NCBI RefSeq assembly: GCF_001044425.1 | Contig: NZ_LFML01000020.1 | Span: forward strand, 22,330-86,329 | Direction: 5' to 3' | DNA length: 64,000 nucleotides | DNA from: Streptomyces roseus | Lineage (GTDB): Bacteria; Actinomycetota; Actinomycetes; Streptomycetales; Streptomycetaceae | In this document: in pieces, positions 51,596 through 62,780 of the stretch | How positions within the stretch are numbered: the stretch's first letter is position 1 | Layout: every line of letters begins with the position of its first letter | Position numbers and translations under genes: made by a program | Notes under the pieces: model-generated | Told to the model about the DNA's origin: nothing | What the model saw: only the letters and a program-made list of their open reading frames with translations | The model's database searches: none

Positions 51596-51744
51596 GCGGC
51601 TCCCCCCATGTTCTGATGTAGGGCACAGCATCCTCGCCAACTCCCCTGTCAGCAAGCCGCTTTGCGTGAGTGTCGCGGCTCCGTAGGAGGATGGCCGTGA
51701 CGGGCCGCCACGTCTTCGGTCCGCCGACCACCCGGAGGTGCCGC

Positions 51745-52638
51745 ATGACCACGACCCGCCCCGCCGCAGAGGCCCCCGACCGGCGGCCCGAGCCGGTGTC
51801 CGACCCGCTGCCCGGGCCGCTGGTCGGCGTGGACTGGCTGGCCGGCCGGCTCGGCGAGCCGGGGCTCGTGGTGTTCGACGCCTCTGTAGGCGCCCACCGC
51901 GGCGCCGCCCGGCGGATCCCGGGCGCGCGGCCCTTCGACCTCGACGGCGCGCTCTCCGACCACGACGCCCCCGCCCCGCACACCATGCCCGCAGCCGCCG
52001 CCTTCGAGGAGACGCTGCGCGCGCTCGGCGTCGACGACACCAGCACGGTCGTCGTCTACGACGGCGCCGGCGTCTACTCCAGCGCGCGGGCCTGGTGGAT
52101 GCTGCGCGCCATGGGCTTCGACCGGGCGGCCGTCCTGGACGGCGGGCTGCCCGCCTGGACCGCCGCCGGACTGCCCGTCGCGCCGGGCGGACCCGCGTAC
52201 GAGGGCCCGCGCGGCTCCTTCACGGCCCGCCCGCGGCCGGGGCTGCTCGTGGACCACGCCGCCGTCGGGGCGGCCCTCGCCGATCCGGGGGCGCTCGTAC
52301 TGGACGCCCGTACGCGCGGACGTTTCACCGGCGCGGCCCCGGAGCCGCGGCCGGGGCTGCGCGGGGGCCACATGCCGGGCGCGGTGAACCTGCCGTTCGG
52401 GGACCTCCAGCGCGGCGACGGCCGCATGCGGCCGGCCGGGGAACTGGGCGAGGTGTTCGCGGCGTCGACCGGTGGCCGGGAGCGGCTCTACTTCAGCTGC
52501 GGCTCGGGCGTGACGGCCTGCGTCCTCGCCCTGGGCGCCACGCTGGCCGGGTACGGGGAACTGGCGGTCTACGACGGCTCCTGGACGGACTGGGCCATGC
52601 GCCCGGAGCTGCCCGCGGTGACGGGCCGGCGCGAGTAG
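51745..52638 (+). CDS. Thiosulfate/3-mercaptopyruvate sulfurtransferase
   Basis: 297 residues, two rhodanese domains. The amino domain (residues about 15-140: VGVDWLAGRLGEPGLVVFDASVG) is inactive. The carboxyl domain has the active-site loop YFSCGSGVTACVLALG with the catalytic cysteine, close to the CGSGVTA type of mercaptopyruvate sulfurtransferases. It moves sulfane sulfur to cyanide or thiol acceptors. Start ATG 51745 has GGAGGT five bases upstream. It precedes lon but has no visible link to it. Confidence 0.9.
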   Translation: MTTTRPAAEAPDRRPEPVSDPLPGPLVGVDWLAGRLGEPGLVVFDASVGAHRGAARRIPGARPFDLDGALSDHDAPAPHTMPAAAAFEETLRALGVDDTSTVVVYDGAGVYSSARAWWMLRAMGFDRAAVLDGGLPAWTAAGLPVAPGGPAYEGPRGSFTARPRPGLLVDHAAVGAALADPGALVLDARTRGRFTGAAPEPRPGLRGGHMPGAVNLPFGDLQRGDGRMRPAGELGEVFAASTGGRERLYFSCGSGVTACVLALGATLAGYGELAVYDGSWTDWAMRPELPAVTGRRE

Positions 52639-52749
52639 CTCTCCGGCGTCGCCGCCTCGGCATCTGCCGTTCGGCCCCTGACCCACGCCCCCCGCACGTG
52701 TTCGCCGGGGGCGAACGGTTGGTGGGGAACATTGGGGGGCGCACATGCA

Positions 52750-52770
52750 TTGAGTCGGCATAGCTCAACT
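52750..52770. promoter_or_regulatory. HAIR element, predicted HspR operator of lon
   Basis: TTGAGT, seven bases, then GCTCAA: this matches the HAIR consensus CTTGAGT-N7-ACTCAAG with two outer or inner differences. It is 20 bp before the lon start. lon is a known HspR target in S. coelicolor, so heat-shock derepression is expected. Confidence 0.8.
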
Positions 52771-52790
52771 TCACTGCCGGAGGGAAGATC

Positions 52791-55190
<2,400 letters not shown>

Positions 55191-55202
55191 CCGGCCGCCC
55201 CC

Positions 55203-55255
55203 GCGAAGAAGCCGGTCCCCGGGACCCAGCAGGTCCCGGGGACCGGCTTCTTCGC
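55203..55255. terminator. 24-bp perfect hairpin after lon
   Basis: Bases 55203-55226 pair with 55232-55255 around a five-base CAGCA loop, 12 bp after the stop. Confidence 0.9.
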
Positions 55256-55349
55256 GCTGCGCGGCAGGGCCGGTGCGGCGGGGCCGCGGGGTGACCGCCG
55301 GGGCGCTGCGAAATACTGGTGCCTCAGGACACCACCGATGGGAGCGGAC

Positions 55350-55790
55350 GTGCACGGAAGCGAAGACCAGGAGTTCCTTGCCCTGGAGCGGGAGCTGTCC
55401 GTCTTCCTCCGGCGCGCCAGGGCCTCGTCCGGGGAGATGGCCCGCGCGCTCCACCCCGAGCTGGAGCCGGCCGCGTACGGGCTGCTCGTGCGGCTGGAGG
55501 CGGCGGGCCGGCAGCGGGCCACCGAGCTCGCCGCCTACTTCGGCGTCGGCAAGGCCACGATGAGCCGCCAGCTGCGGGCCCTGGAACTGCTGGGGCTGGT
55601 GGCGCGCGAACCGGACCCGGCCGACGGCCGGGCCTTCCTGGTCGGGCTCACGGACGAGGGCCGGGAGCGGTTCCTGCGCGTACGGGGGGCCCGGCGCGAG
55701 CAGTACATGCGCAAGCTCGCCGACTGGGACCGCGGGGAAGTGGCCGAACTCGCCCGGCTCCTGCACCAGCTGAACCAGGGAGCGGAGTAG
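55350..55790 (+). CDS. MarR-family transcriptional regulator
   Basis: 146 residues with the winged helix of MarR (RLEAAGRQRATELAAYFGVGKATMSRQLRALELLGLVAREPDPADGRAFLVGLTDEGRE), including the wing DPADGR. I prefer GTG 55350 (MHGSEDQEF) because GGGAG lies nearby; ATG 55338 would add four residues but has no ribosome site. The ligand and targets are unknown. Its stop is four bases from the end of the convergent phosphatase-like gene. Confidence 0.88.
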   Translation: MHGSEDQEFLALERELSVFLRRARASSGEMARALHPELEPAAYGLLVRLEAAGRQRATELAAYFGVGKATMSRQLRALELLGLVAREPDPADGRAFLVGLTDEGRERFLRVRGARREQYMRKLADWDRGEVAELARLLHQLNQGAE

Positions 55791-55793
55791 CCG

Positions 55794-56567
55794 CTACAGC
55801 TCGGCGTACGCCGCCGAGGCGTCGTCGTGGCGCTTGCCGCGCCCGTGCGCGCGGGCCGGATCCGACTCCAGGGTGCGGACCCGGGCGATCAGCGACTGCG
55901 CGCCCTCCTTGCGGAGCACCGCCAGGCACTGAGCCCAGTCGCCCTCCCCGAACGTGTCGGTCCACCGGCTCGCCCCGTCGGTCAGCGCCGCCACCGCCCG
56001 GACCCGCTCGCGCGGGGTACGGCCCGTCACCGCCCGCGCCGCGACCGCCGGGTCCGCCGCCGCCGTGAAGAAGCCGCCCTCCGCGTTGCGCAGCGCGTCG
56101 GCCGAGGCGGTCGTCCGCAGCAGCTCGCGCGGGATCCGGTCCAGCCGGTCGTCGAGTACCGCCGTCACCTCGCCGCCGGGCGCTTCGAGGAGCAGTACGG
56201 AATCCGAGAGCACGAGGTGCTCCACGTACGCCCCGTCCCACCGCGCCATCACCACGGTGGCCTGCGGGGTCCGTACGTGAGAAAGGTCACAGGTCGTGCG
56301 GTGGCCGTCGGCGGTGTCGCGGATGGACTGCGCCAGGATCCGGCCCAGCGGCATGTCCCGCCGCGATCCGGACAGTTCGGTCAATCGGCCCCCGAGCCGC
56401 GCCGCGAACCAGGGCACGCCGTGCGAACACCCCACCTCGCCGCTCGGCGGAGTGACCCCGTCCAGGGCGACCAGGACTCCGCCGCCCGTGGCGGGTATCG
56501 CCGCCGATAGCCAGTCCTCGTTGGGGCGTTCCGGGTGGCCGGGGGCCGAAGCGAGGTCGATGCGCAT
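55794..56567 (-). CDS. PP2C-like protein (possible protein phosphatase)
   Basis: 257 residues. MRIDLASAPGHPERPNEDWLSAAI holds the N-E-D motif where PP2C enzymes have their first metal ligands, followed by GGGVLVALDGVTPPSGEVGCSHGV, a DG-type metal site. VVMARWDGAYVEHLVLSDSVLLL and ALTDGASRWTDTFG continue the fold. The family would remove phosphate from Ser/Thr, but some residues differ from classical enzymes, so activity is uncertain. The start is ATG 56567. Confidence 0.75.
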   Translation of the reverse strand: MRIDLASAPGHPERPNEDWLSAAIPATGGGVLVALDGVTPPSGEVGCSHGVPWFAARLGGRLTELSGSRRDMPLGRILAQSIRDTADGHRTTCDLSHVRTPQATVVMARWDGAYVEHLVLSDSVLLLEAPGGEVTAVLDDRLDRIPRELLRTTASADALRNAEGGFFTAAADPAVAARAVTGRTPRERVRAVAALTDGASRWTDTFGEGDWAQCLAVLRKEGAQSLIARVRTLESDPARAHGRGKRHDDASAAYAEL

Positions 56568-56966
56568 ACGGACATTCTGCCCGCCCCGCGTCGCCGGGCC
56601 CCTCGCGCCGATCCCCAAAGTCCGTACCAATCGGGGGTTCCTCGCGCGCACCCCGCCCGCGCGCCCGGAACGGCCCCGGACCGCCCCGCCGGGGATGTGG
56701 GCGGGCATAGTGCCAAAGCCCTCGCCGATCTTTCAACCACCCGTCCATCGCGGGGCTCCGAAGGGGCACCGCCGAGTTGGTCGCCAACTCATCCGTGATG
56801 TTCACTCGTTCGAGTGGCCGGGTGGGCGATGTCGGGCTCTCTCCCCAACACACTGCAAAGGTCTGAGGCGGTACGAGGGGGCAGGGGGCGTTTACTTGTT
56901 GACCGGCCGTTACCTCGGCCACACGAGTAGACGAGCACGAGCACACGTACAGGATTGCGAGCACCG
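56568..56966. promoter_or_regulatory. Divergent control region upstream of cvnA
   Basis: About 400 bp without a gene. It contains two perfect palindromes: GAGTTGG-TCG-CCAACTC (56774-56790) and CACTCG-TT-CGAGTG (56803-56816), 12 bp apart. TTGACC near 56900 is a possible -35 for cvnA, but no matching -10 was found. The palindromes may bind a regulator of the conservon. Confidence 0.45.
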
Positions 56967-59903
56967 GTGCAGAAGAAGCGGTCTCGGAAGAACGGCACCG
57001 CCACCGACGGACCCGCCCCCGCAGGACGCCCCGTCCGCGTGCGCAGCAGGCTCGTCATAGGCGTCGCCGTCGCCGGCCTCACCGTCCTCGCGGCCGGCGC
57101 TCCGGCCGTGGTCTCCGCGACACGGGAGCTGAACGACTCCCAGCAGCTGGTCACGCTCGCCGAGCAGACCCAGCACACCCTCACCCTCGCGCACCTCCTC
57201 GGCGACGAGCGCGACGCCGTCGTCGAGTACGTGGCCAAGGGCCGCCCCGGCGCCCAGGCCAAGGGCCCCGTCCAGGAACGCACCGCGCTCACCGACCGCC
57301 AGCTCGCCGAGGTCCAGAACGAGGCCGACGAGGCGCTCGCCCGCGACCTCGGCCGCGTCCGGGCCGTCCGCGCCGAGGCCGTCGACGGCAAGGGAACCGC
57401 CCTCGCCGCCCACCAGGCCTACGCGGCCGTCATCGCGCAACTCCTCGCGCCCGGCGACCTGCTCGCCGAGCGGACCCCACCGCGCGCCGTCGCCGCCCTC
57501 GCCACCACCCGCCCCCTGGCCCCCCTCGGCCAGGCCGTCGAACAGGCCTCGGCCACCCGCGGACTGCTGCTCGCCGCGCTGGCCGTCCCCCGCGGCGAGC
57601 AGTCCGCCAACACGGCCGCCGTGGACGAACTGACCACCGCCGCCCAGCGGGCCCGCGTACGGGAGCAGGCCGCGCTCGACGACTTCAACCGGGTCGCGCG
57701 CCCCGACGTACGCCAGACCCTCGCCGCCACCGTCACCGGACCCGACGTCAAGACGGCCGACGACTACCTCAAGCGGCTCACCGAGCGGCCCACGCTGTCC
57801 ACGGCCGACCGGCGCCTCGACGGCGCGAGCGTCGCCCCTGCGCTCACCGCCCGCATCGACCGCATGCGCTCCGTCGAGGCCACCCTCGCCGGGCAGCGGG
57901 CCACCGCGCTCGCCACCCTGCGCGACGACGACGTGACCCGGCTGGAGATGCTGGTCGCGGCCCTCGGCCTGCTGTTCCTGGTGGCCGTCGGCTTCGCGAC
58001 GGCCGTCGCGCGCTCGCTGACCCGCCCGCTGTCCGTACTGCGCCGCGGCGCGGCCCGGCTGGCGACCCCGGAGGGCTCGGTGGAGCCGGTCCGCTTCACC
58101 GGCCGCAACGACGAGTTCGCCGAGGTCGTACGCCACCTCAACGCCGTCCGCGACCAGACCGTCTCCCTGCACACCCGCATCGCCGGCCTCGACGCCGACG
58201 GACGCCGGCTCATCGGCCGCAACGAGGCGCTCTCCGCGGCCCGCGATGCGCTGGAGCGGGAACTGGAGGCGACCCGCGAGGCGCTGGAGCAGGAGCTGAC
58301 GGAGCTGCGGGCCGGGCTGGCGGAGCACCGCCGCATCATGTCGACGACCTCGGTCTCGCTCTCGCTGCGCACGCTGGGCCTGGTGGAGCGCCAGCTCCAG
58401 GTCATCGAGGAGCTGGAGTCCAAGGAGCAGGACCCGGACCGGCTGGCGACCCTGTTCAAGCTGGACCACCTGGCGACGGTCATGCGCCGCCACAACGAGA
58501 ACCTGCTGGTCCTCGCCGGCCAGGAACACGGTCACGGCGCCGGGGCCCCGCCGGTCCCGCTCGTGGACGTGGCGCGGGCCGCGGTCAGCGAGATCGAGCG
58601 CTACGAGCGCGTCGACCTCGCGGCGCTGCCGCCGTTCACACAGGTCGCGGGGCACGCGGCCGACGACATCTCGCACGTCCTCGCCGAACTGCTGGAGAAC
58701 GCGACGACGTTCTCGCCGCCCGAGGCCAAGGTCCGGGTCTCCGGATGGCTGCTCGACTCGGGCGACGTGGTGCTCTCCGTCGTGGACGAGGGCATCGGGG
58801 TCACCGGCGAACGGCTGGAGGCGCTGAACGCCCGCCTGGCCACGCCGGAGGCCTACGACGAGGAGCCGGAGTCCGAACACGGCCTGGGCCTCGGCCTGTA
58901 CGTGGCGGGCCGGCTCGCGGCCCGGCACGGGGTCACGGCCGAGCTGCGGCCCGGGCGGCACGCGGGCACGGAGGCCCTCGTGGTCGTCCCGGCCACGCTG
59001 CTCCCGACGACGCCGCCGAGCTCGCCGGTACACACGTACGCGAAGCCCTCGCAGGGCGTGCCGGAGCTGCGGCTGCCCGGTGTGATCGCGGAGGCGAACG
59101 AGAACACCATCCCGGGCCGGCGGCTGCCGCAGTCCCCGGCGGTGGAACGGGAGGCCGAGGCTTCGGCGCAGTCCGCCCCGGCCGCCCCCGCCGAGCCCTT
59201 CCAGGACCCGGGCCCGGAGGCGGACGCGGAGCTCCTGCGGGGCATGGAGTGGGATCCGGCGCTGCCGGACGCGGACGTGTCGGCCGAGGCGGACGGGCCG
59301 GAGCCGGCCTCCGGCGCCCGGCACGGCCAGGACCCGGCCGGGGACGGCCGGCTGCCCCCCGCCGACCAGGTGTTCACCGCGGCCGGCCGCACCGCACCGG
59401 CCCCCGGCGAGGGCGATCCCGGTGAGGAGCTCCTCGCGCGCGTCGTCCCCGACGCGGGACCGGAGGCCTTCGCGGAGCCCGGCCCCGACCCGGCGCACCC
59501 CGACCCGCTGCCCGATGCCGGTCCGCGGGCCGACGTACCGGAAGCAGGCCCGCCGCTGCCCGGACAGTCCGCCGCCGCCGTCGCCCCCGACGGCCCGGCG
59601 GAAGCCCACCGGCACGCGCCCGACGAGGCCGACTGGGTCCCCCGCCAGGCGAGCCACCCCGACGCCGGAGCGCAGACCGCGGCCGTCACCGACAAGGGGC
59701 TGCCCAAGCGGACCCCGCGCACCGTGGCCGCGCCCCGCCCCGAGGCGGTACGGCCCGAGCCGCCGCGCCGGGTCGACGCGGAGGAGCTGCGCCGCCGCCT
59801 CGGCGGCTTCTACCAGGGGACGCGGGACGGACGGCGCGTCGTGGCCGCCGAGCTCGCACAGGACACCGACCAGGGGGACACCGCACAGGAGGCACGCACA
59901 TGA
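56967..59903 (+). CDS. cvnA: Conservon sensor kinase CvnA
   Basis: 978 residues. A membrane helix near 28-48 is followed by an extracytoplasmic sensing region (about 50-330, nitrate/sulfonate-sensor like). A second helix near 332-352 leads to a HAMP segment, a coiled coil and a GHKL ATPase (LLENATTFSPPEAKVRV, VDEGIGV, HGLGLGLYVAGRLAARHG). The last 300 residues are an acidic Pro/Ala-rich tail. Start GTG 56967; TTG 56955 is possible. It heads the four-gene conservon that forms a receptor-G-protein-like complex at the membrane in Streptomyces. The next gene starts four bases before its stop. Confidence 0.92.
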   Translation: MQKKRSRKNGTATDGPAPAGRPVRVRSRLVIGVAVAGLTVLAAGAPAVVSATRELNDSQQLVTLAEQTQHTLTLAHLLGDERDAVVEYVAKGRPGAQAKGPVQERTALTDRQLAEVQNEADEALARDLGRVRAVRAEAVDGKGTALAAHQAYAAVIAQLLAPGDLLAERTPPRAVAALATTRPLAPLGQAVEQASATRGLLLAALAVPRGEQSANTAAVDELTTAAQRARVREQAALDDFNRVARPDVRQTLAATVTGPDVKTADDYLKRLTERPTLSTADRRLDGASVAPALTARIDRMRSVEATLAGQRATALATLRDDDVTRLEMLVAALGLLFLVAVGFATAVARSLTRPLSVLRRGAARLATPEGSVEPVRFTGRNDEFAEVVRHLNAVRDQTVSLHTRIAGLDADGRRLIGRNEALSAARDALERELEATREALEQELTELRAGLAEHRRIMSTTSVSLSLRTLGLVERQLQVIEELESKEQDPDRLATLFKLDHLATVMRRHNENLLVLAGQEHGHGAGAPPVPLVDVARAAVSEIERYERVDLAALPPFTQVAGHAADDISHVLAELLENATTFSPPEAKVRVSGWLLDSGDVVLSVVDEGIGVTGERLEALNARLATPEAYDEEPESEHGLGLGLYVAGRLAARHGVTAELRPGRHAGTEALVVVPATLLPTTPPSSPVHTYAKPSQGVPELRLPGVIAEANENTIPGRRLPQSPAVEREAEASAQSAPAAPAEPFQDPGPEADAELLRGMEWDPALPDADVSAEADGPEPASGARHGQDPAGDGRLPPADQVFTAAGRTAPAPGEGDPGEELLARVVPDAGPEAFAEPGPDPAHPDPLPDAGPRADVPEAGPPLPGQSAAAVAPDGPAEAHRHAPDEADWVPRQASHPDAGAQTAAVTDKGLPKRTPRTVAAPRPEAVRPEPPRRVDAEELRRRLGGFYQGTRDGRRVVAAELAQDTDQGDTAQEART

Positions 59904-60400
59904 CCGCGCCCAGTACGTACGGACTGAGCACCCAGGCCCGCAACCTGCAGTGGCTGCTGACCGACCTGGTCGAGGAGGTGCCCGGCGTCAACTCCGTCGC
60001 CGTCGTGTCCTCGGACGGGCTCCTGCTGCTGTCCTCCGACCCCGGGGGAGCCGCCGCCGGCGCGGCCGGCGGCCCCGGCGAGGAGCCCGCGCGCACCAAG
60101 GGTCCGCGCGGCGCCTCGGCCGACCTGGCCACCATCGTCTCCGGCCTCGGCAGCCTGACCACGGGCGCCGCCGAGCTCATGGAGGGCGGGGCGGTCAAGC
60201 AGACGATGGTGGCGATGGAGCACGGCTCCGTCTTCGTCATGGCCATCAGCGACGGTTCGCTGCTCGGCGTGCACGCCACCCCCGACTGCGACATGAGCGT
60301 GGTGGCCTACCACATGGCCCTGTTCGTGGGCCGGGCCGGCCACGTACTGACCCCCGAAGTCCGCAGCGAGCTGCGCCAGTCGATGGAGAAGACCCCGTGA
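59900..60400 (+). CDS. cvnB: Conservon roadblock/LC7 protein CvnB
   Basis: 166 residues of the roadblock/LC7 fold: NLQWLLTDLVEEVPGVNSVAVVSSDGLLLL, then LATIVSGLGSLTTGAAELMEGG and VFVMAISDGSLLGVHA. An Ala/Gly/Pro-rich loop near 50-72 is longer than usual. It is likely the partner that acts on the CvnD GTPase. The start ATG overlaps the cvnA stop by four bases, and the stop overlaps the cvnC start. Confidence 0.95.
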   Translation: MTAPSTYGLSTQARNLQWLLTDLVEEVPGVNSVAVVSSDGLLLLSSDPGGAAAGAAGGPGEEPARTKGPRGASADLATIVSGLGSLTTGAAELMEGGAVKQTMVAMEHGSVFVMAISDGSLLGVHATPDCDMSVVAYHMALFVGRAGHVLTPEVRSELRQSMEKTP

Positions 60401-60801
60401 GGAGTACGGCCCCGGCGACCGACCGCCTGCCGATACGCGGAGCGGGCCGCCGGCCCGCCCGCGTCCGCCCGTACTCCGTCACGGGCGGTCGCACCCGCTT
60501 CACGCAGGTCCTGCACGTGGAGACGTTCGTCGCCGCCTGCGACACCCGGGCGTCGGAGCCGCAGCGGCCCGAGCCCGAGGACCGCATGCCCGAGATGCCG
60601 GCCATCGTCGAGGTCTGCCGCCGCATGCGCACCATCGCCGAGATATCCGCGCTGCTGAAGCTGCCGCTCGGAGTGGTCCGCGTCCTGGTCAGCGACCTCG
60701 CCGACCAGGGGCGGATACGCGTCTACGGGACCGGGCACGGCCCCGGCCGCCCCGAACGCGCGCTGCTGGAAAGGGTGCTCAGTGGTCTTCGCAGTCTCTG
60801 A
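60397..60801 (+). CDS. cvnC: Conservon DUF742 protein CvnC
   Basis: 134 residues beginning at GTG 60397. The DUF742 signature is RVRPYSVTGGRTR near the start, then a winged-helix-like part (EVCRRMRTIAEISALLKLPLGVVRVLVSDLADQGRIRVY). It is usually found only in conservons. It overlaps the upstream stop by four bases and the downstream start by 20 bases, a tight operon. Confidence 0.93.
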   Translation: MRSTAPATDRLPIRGAGRRPARVRPYSVTGGRTRFTQVLHVETFVAACDTRASEPQRPEPEDRMPEMPAIVEVCRRMRTIAEISALLKLPLGVVRVLVSDLADQGRIRVYGTGHGPGRPERALLERVLSGLRSL

Positions 60802-61417
60802 CCCGCCCGCCTGCGCCCAGGCCCTCGCGGACGAGCCCGTCCAGCCCTGGCAGTACGACCGCTCCCGCGCCCCCGTCGCCGTCAAGGTGCTGGTCGCGGG
60901 CGGCTTCGGAGTCGGCAAGACCACCTTCGTGTCCTCCGTCTCCGAGATCGCCCCGCTGCGCACCGAGGCGGTGATGACCCAGGCGAGCGCCCCGACGGAC
61001 GACCTGTCCGGCACCCCGGACAAGAGCACCACCACCGTCGCGATGGACTTCGGCCGCGTCACCCTCGCCGACGACCTCGTGCTGTACGTGTACGGGACGC
61101 CGGGCCAGAAGCGGTTCTGGTTCATGTGGGACGACCTGGTGCGCGGCGCCATCGGCGGCATCGTGCTGGCCGACACGCGCCGGCTGCGCGACTGCTTCCC
61201 GGCACTCGACTACTTCGAGAGCTGCGGCCTCCCGTACGCGGTCGCCGTGAACCACTTCGAGGGCTCGGACGCGTACGAGCCCGAGGACGTGCGGGAGGCG
61301 CTGGCCATTCCGCCGCACGTGCCGGTGCTGATCATGGACGCGCGGCGCCGGGACACGGTCGTCGAGTCCCTGGCGACGCTGGTGGGCCACGCGCTGGACG
61401 CCACGCCGGAACCGTAG
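60782..61417 (+). CDS. cvnD: Conservon GTP-binding protein CvnD
   Basis: 211 residues. P-loop VAGGFGVGKTTFVSSVSEI, switch region TTTVAMDFGRVTLADDLVLYVYGTPGQKRFWFMWDDL (the DxxG-like GTPG of the Ras-like family) and the specificity loop VAVNHFEG. It is a MglA-like small GTPase that associates with CvnA/B at the membrane in the GDP or GTP state. Start GTG 60782 within the cvnC end. It is followed, 85 bp on, by a flavin monooxygenase gene. Confidence 0.95.
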   Translation: MVFAVSDPPACAQALADEPVQPWQYDRSRAPVAVKVLVAGGFGVGKTTFVSSVSEIAPLRTEAVMTQASAPTDDLSGTPDKSTTTVAMDFGRVTLADDLVLYVYGTPGQKRFWFMWDDLVRGAIGGIVLADTRRLRDCFPALDYFESCGLPYAVAVNHFEGSDAYEPEDVREALAIPPHVPVLIMDARRRDTVVESLATLVGHALDATPEP

Positions 61418-61423
61418 AAGAGC

Positions 61424-61480
61424 CGAACGCCGAACGCGTCCCACCGGACGCGGCAGGCCGAACGCCGAACGCCGAACCGC
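61424..61480. repeat. GCCGAAC heptamer repeats and a hairpin
   Basis: GCCGAAC occurs at least five times in short tandem runs (61422-61436 and 61457-61477), interrupted by a perfect 7-bp hairpin (CGCGTCC at 61435-61441, GGACGCG at 61446-61452). It lies between cvnD and the monooxygenase gene and may weaken read-through. Boundaries are approximate. Confidence 0.6.
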
Positions 61481-61502
61481 ACCTCCGAATCGAGAACGTG
61501 AC

Positions 61503-62780
61503 ATGCGCAAGATACTCGTCGTGGGGGCCGGCCAGTCCGGTCTCCAGCTCGCCCTCGGCCTTCAGGCGAAGGGGTTCGAGATCACCCTCATGTCCAACCG
61601 GACGGCGGACGAGATCCGCACCGGGCGGGTCATGTCCACGCAGGTCATGTTCGACACGGCGCTGCGGCACGAGCGCGACCTCGCGCTCGGCTTCTGGGAG
61701 CGCCAGGCCCCGCGGATCGAGGGCGTCGGCGTCTCGGTCGCCGCCCCGGACGGTTCGCGCCCGGTCGACTGGCTCGGCCGTCTCAAGGGGTACGCCCAGT
61801 CCGTCGACCAGCGTGTGAAGATGGCCGGCTGGCTCGACGTCTTCGTGCAGCGCGGCGGACAGCTGGTGATCCACGGCGCGTCCGTCGCCGACCTGGACTA
61901 CTTCTCCCGTGCGTACGACCTGGTGCTCGTCGCCGCCGGCAAGGGCGAGCTGGTGTCGATGTTCGGCCGGGACGCGGCGCGCTCCCCGTACGACGCGCCC
62001 CAGCGCGCGCTGGCCGTCTCGTACGTGCACGGGCTCGCGCCGCGCCCCGAGCACCCCGAGACGGAAGCGGTGCGCTGCAACCTCGTGCCGGGCGTGGGCG
62101 AACTGTTCGTGATGCCGACGCTGACGACGTCGGGGCGCGCGGACATCCTGTTCTGGGAGGGGCTTCCGGGCGGCCCGCTCGACGTGTTCCAGGGGGTCGG
62201 CGACCCGGCCGAACACCTGGCGCTCACGCTGGAACTGATGGAGAAGTTCACGCCGTGGGAGTACGCGCGGGCGGCGAAGGTGGAGCTGACGGACGCGGGC
62301 GGCACGCTGGCCGGCCGGTACGCGCCGGTCGTCCGCAACCCGATCGGGCGGCTTCCGGGCGGCGGGCTGGTCCTGGGCGTCGCCGACGTGGTCGTCGCGA
62401 ACGACCCGATCACCGGCCAGGGCTCGAACTCGGCGTCCAAGTGCGCGGCCTCCTACCTGTCGTCGATCCTGATGCACGGGGACAAGCCGTTCGACGAGGG
62501 GTGGATGAAGGCCACCTTCGACAAGTTCTGGTTCACGACGGGCAAGCCGGTGACCCAGTGGACGAACGCGATGCTGGGCGTCCCGCCGGAGCACGTGCTG
62601 AACCTGATCGGGGCGGCCGGGCAGCTCCAGCCGGTGGCGGACCGTTTCGCCAACGGCTTCGACAACCCGGCCGACTTCGACACGTACTTCTACGACCCCG
62701 AGGACGCGCAGGACTACTTGGACGAGGTCGTGTCCTCGGCCGGCCCCTCGGCGGGCTCCGGAGCACCCGAGGCGGAATAG
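61503..62780 (+). CDS. Styrene/indole monooxygenase-like flavoprotein
   Basis: 425 residues. The amino end KILVVGAGQSGLQLALGLQAKGFEITLMSN is the FAD-binding GxGxxG motif of group E monooxygenases. GVADVVVANDPITGQGSNSASK is the second FAD box near 295-320. The family needs a separate flavin reductase, which is not next door. It follows the conservon on the same strand, as in several Streptomyces. Substrate unknown. Its last 67 bp overlap, tail to tail, the end of the NlpC/P60 gene. Confidence 0.85.
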   Translation: MRKILVVGAGQSGLQLALGLQAKGFEITLMSNRTADEIRTGRVMSTQVMFDTALRHERDLALGFWERQAPRIEGVGVSVAAPDGSRPVDWLGRLKGYAQSVDQRVKMAGWLDVFVQRGGQLVIHGASVADLDYFSRAYDLVLVAAGKGELVSMFGRDAARSPYDAPQRALAVSYVHGLAPRPEHPETEAVRCNLVPGVGELFVMPTLTTSGRADILFWEGLPGGPLDVFQGVGDPAEHLALTLELMEKFTPWEYARAAKVELTDAGGTLAGRYAPVVRNPIGRLPGGGLVLGVADVVVANDPITGQGSNSASKCAASYLSSILMHGDKPFDEGWMKATFDKFWFTTGKPVTQWTNAMLGVPPEHVLNLIGAAGQLQPVADRFANGFDNPADFDTYFYDPEDAQDYLDEVVSSAGPSAGSGAPEAE

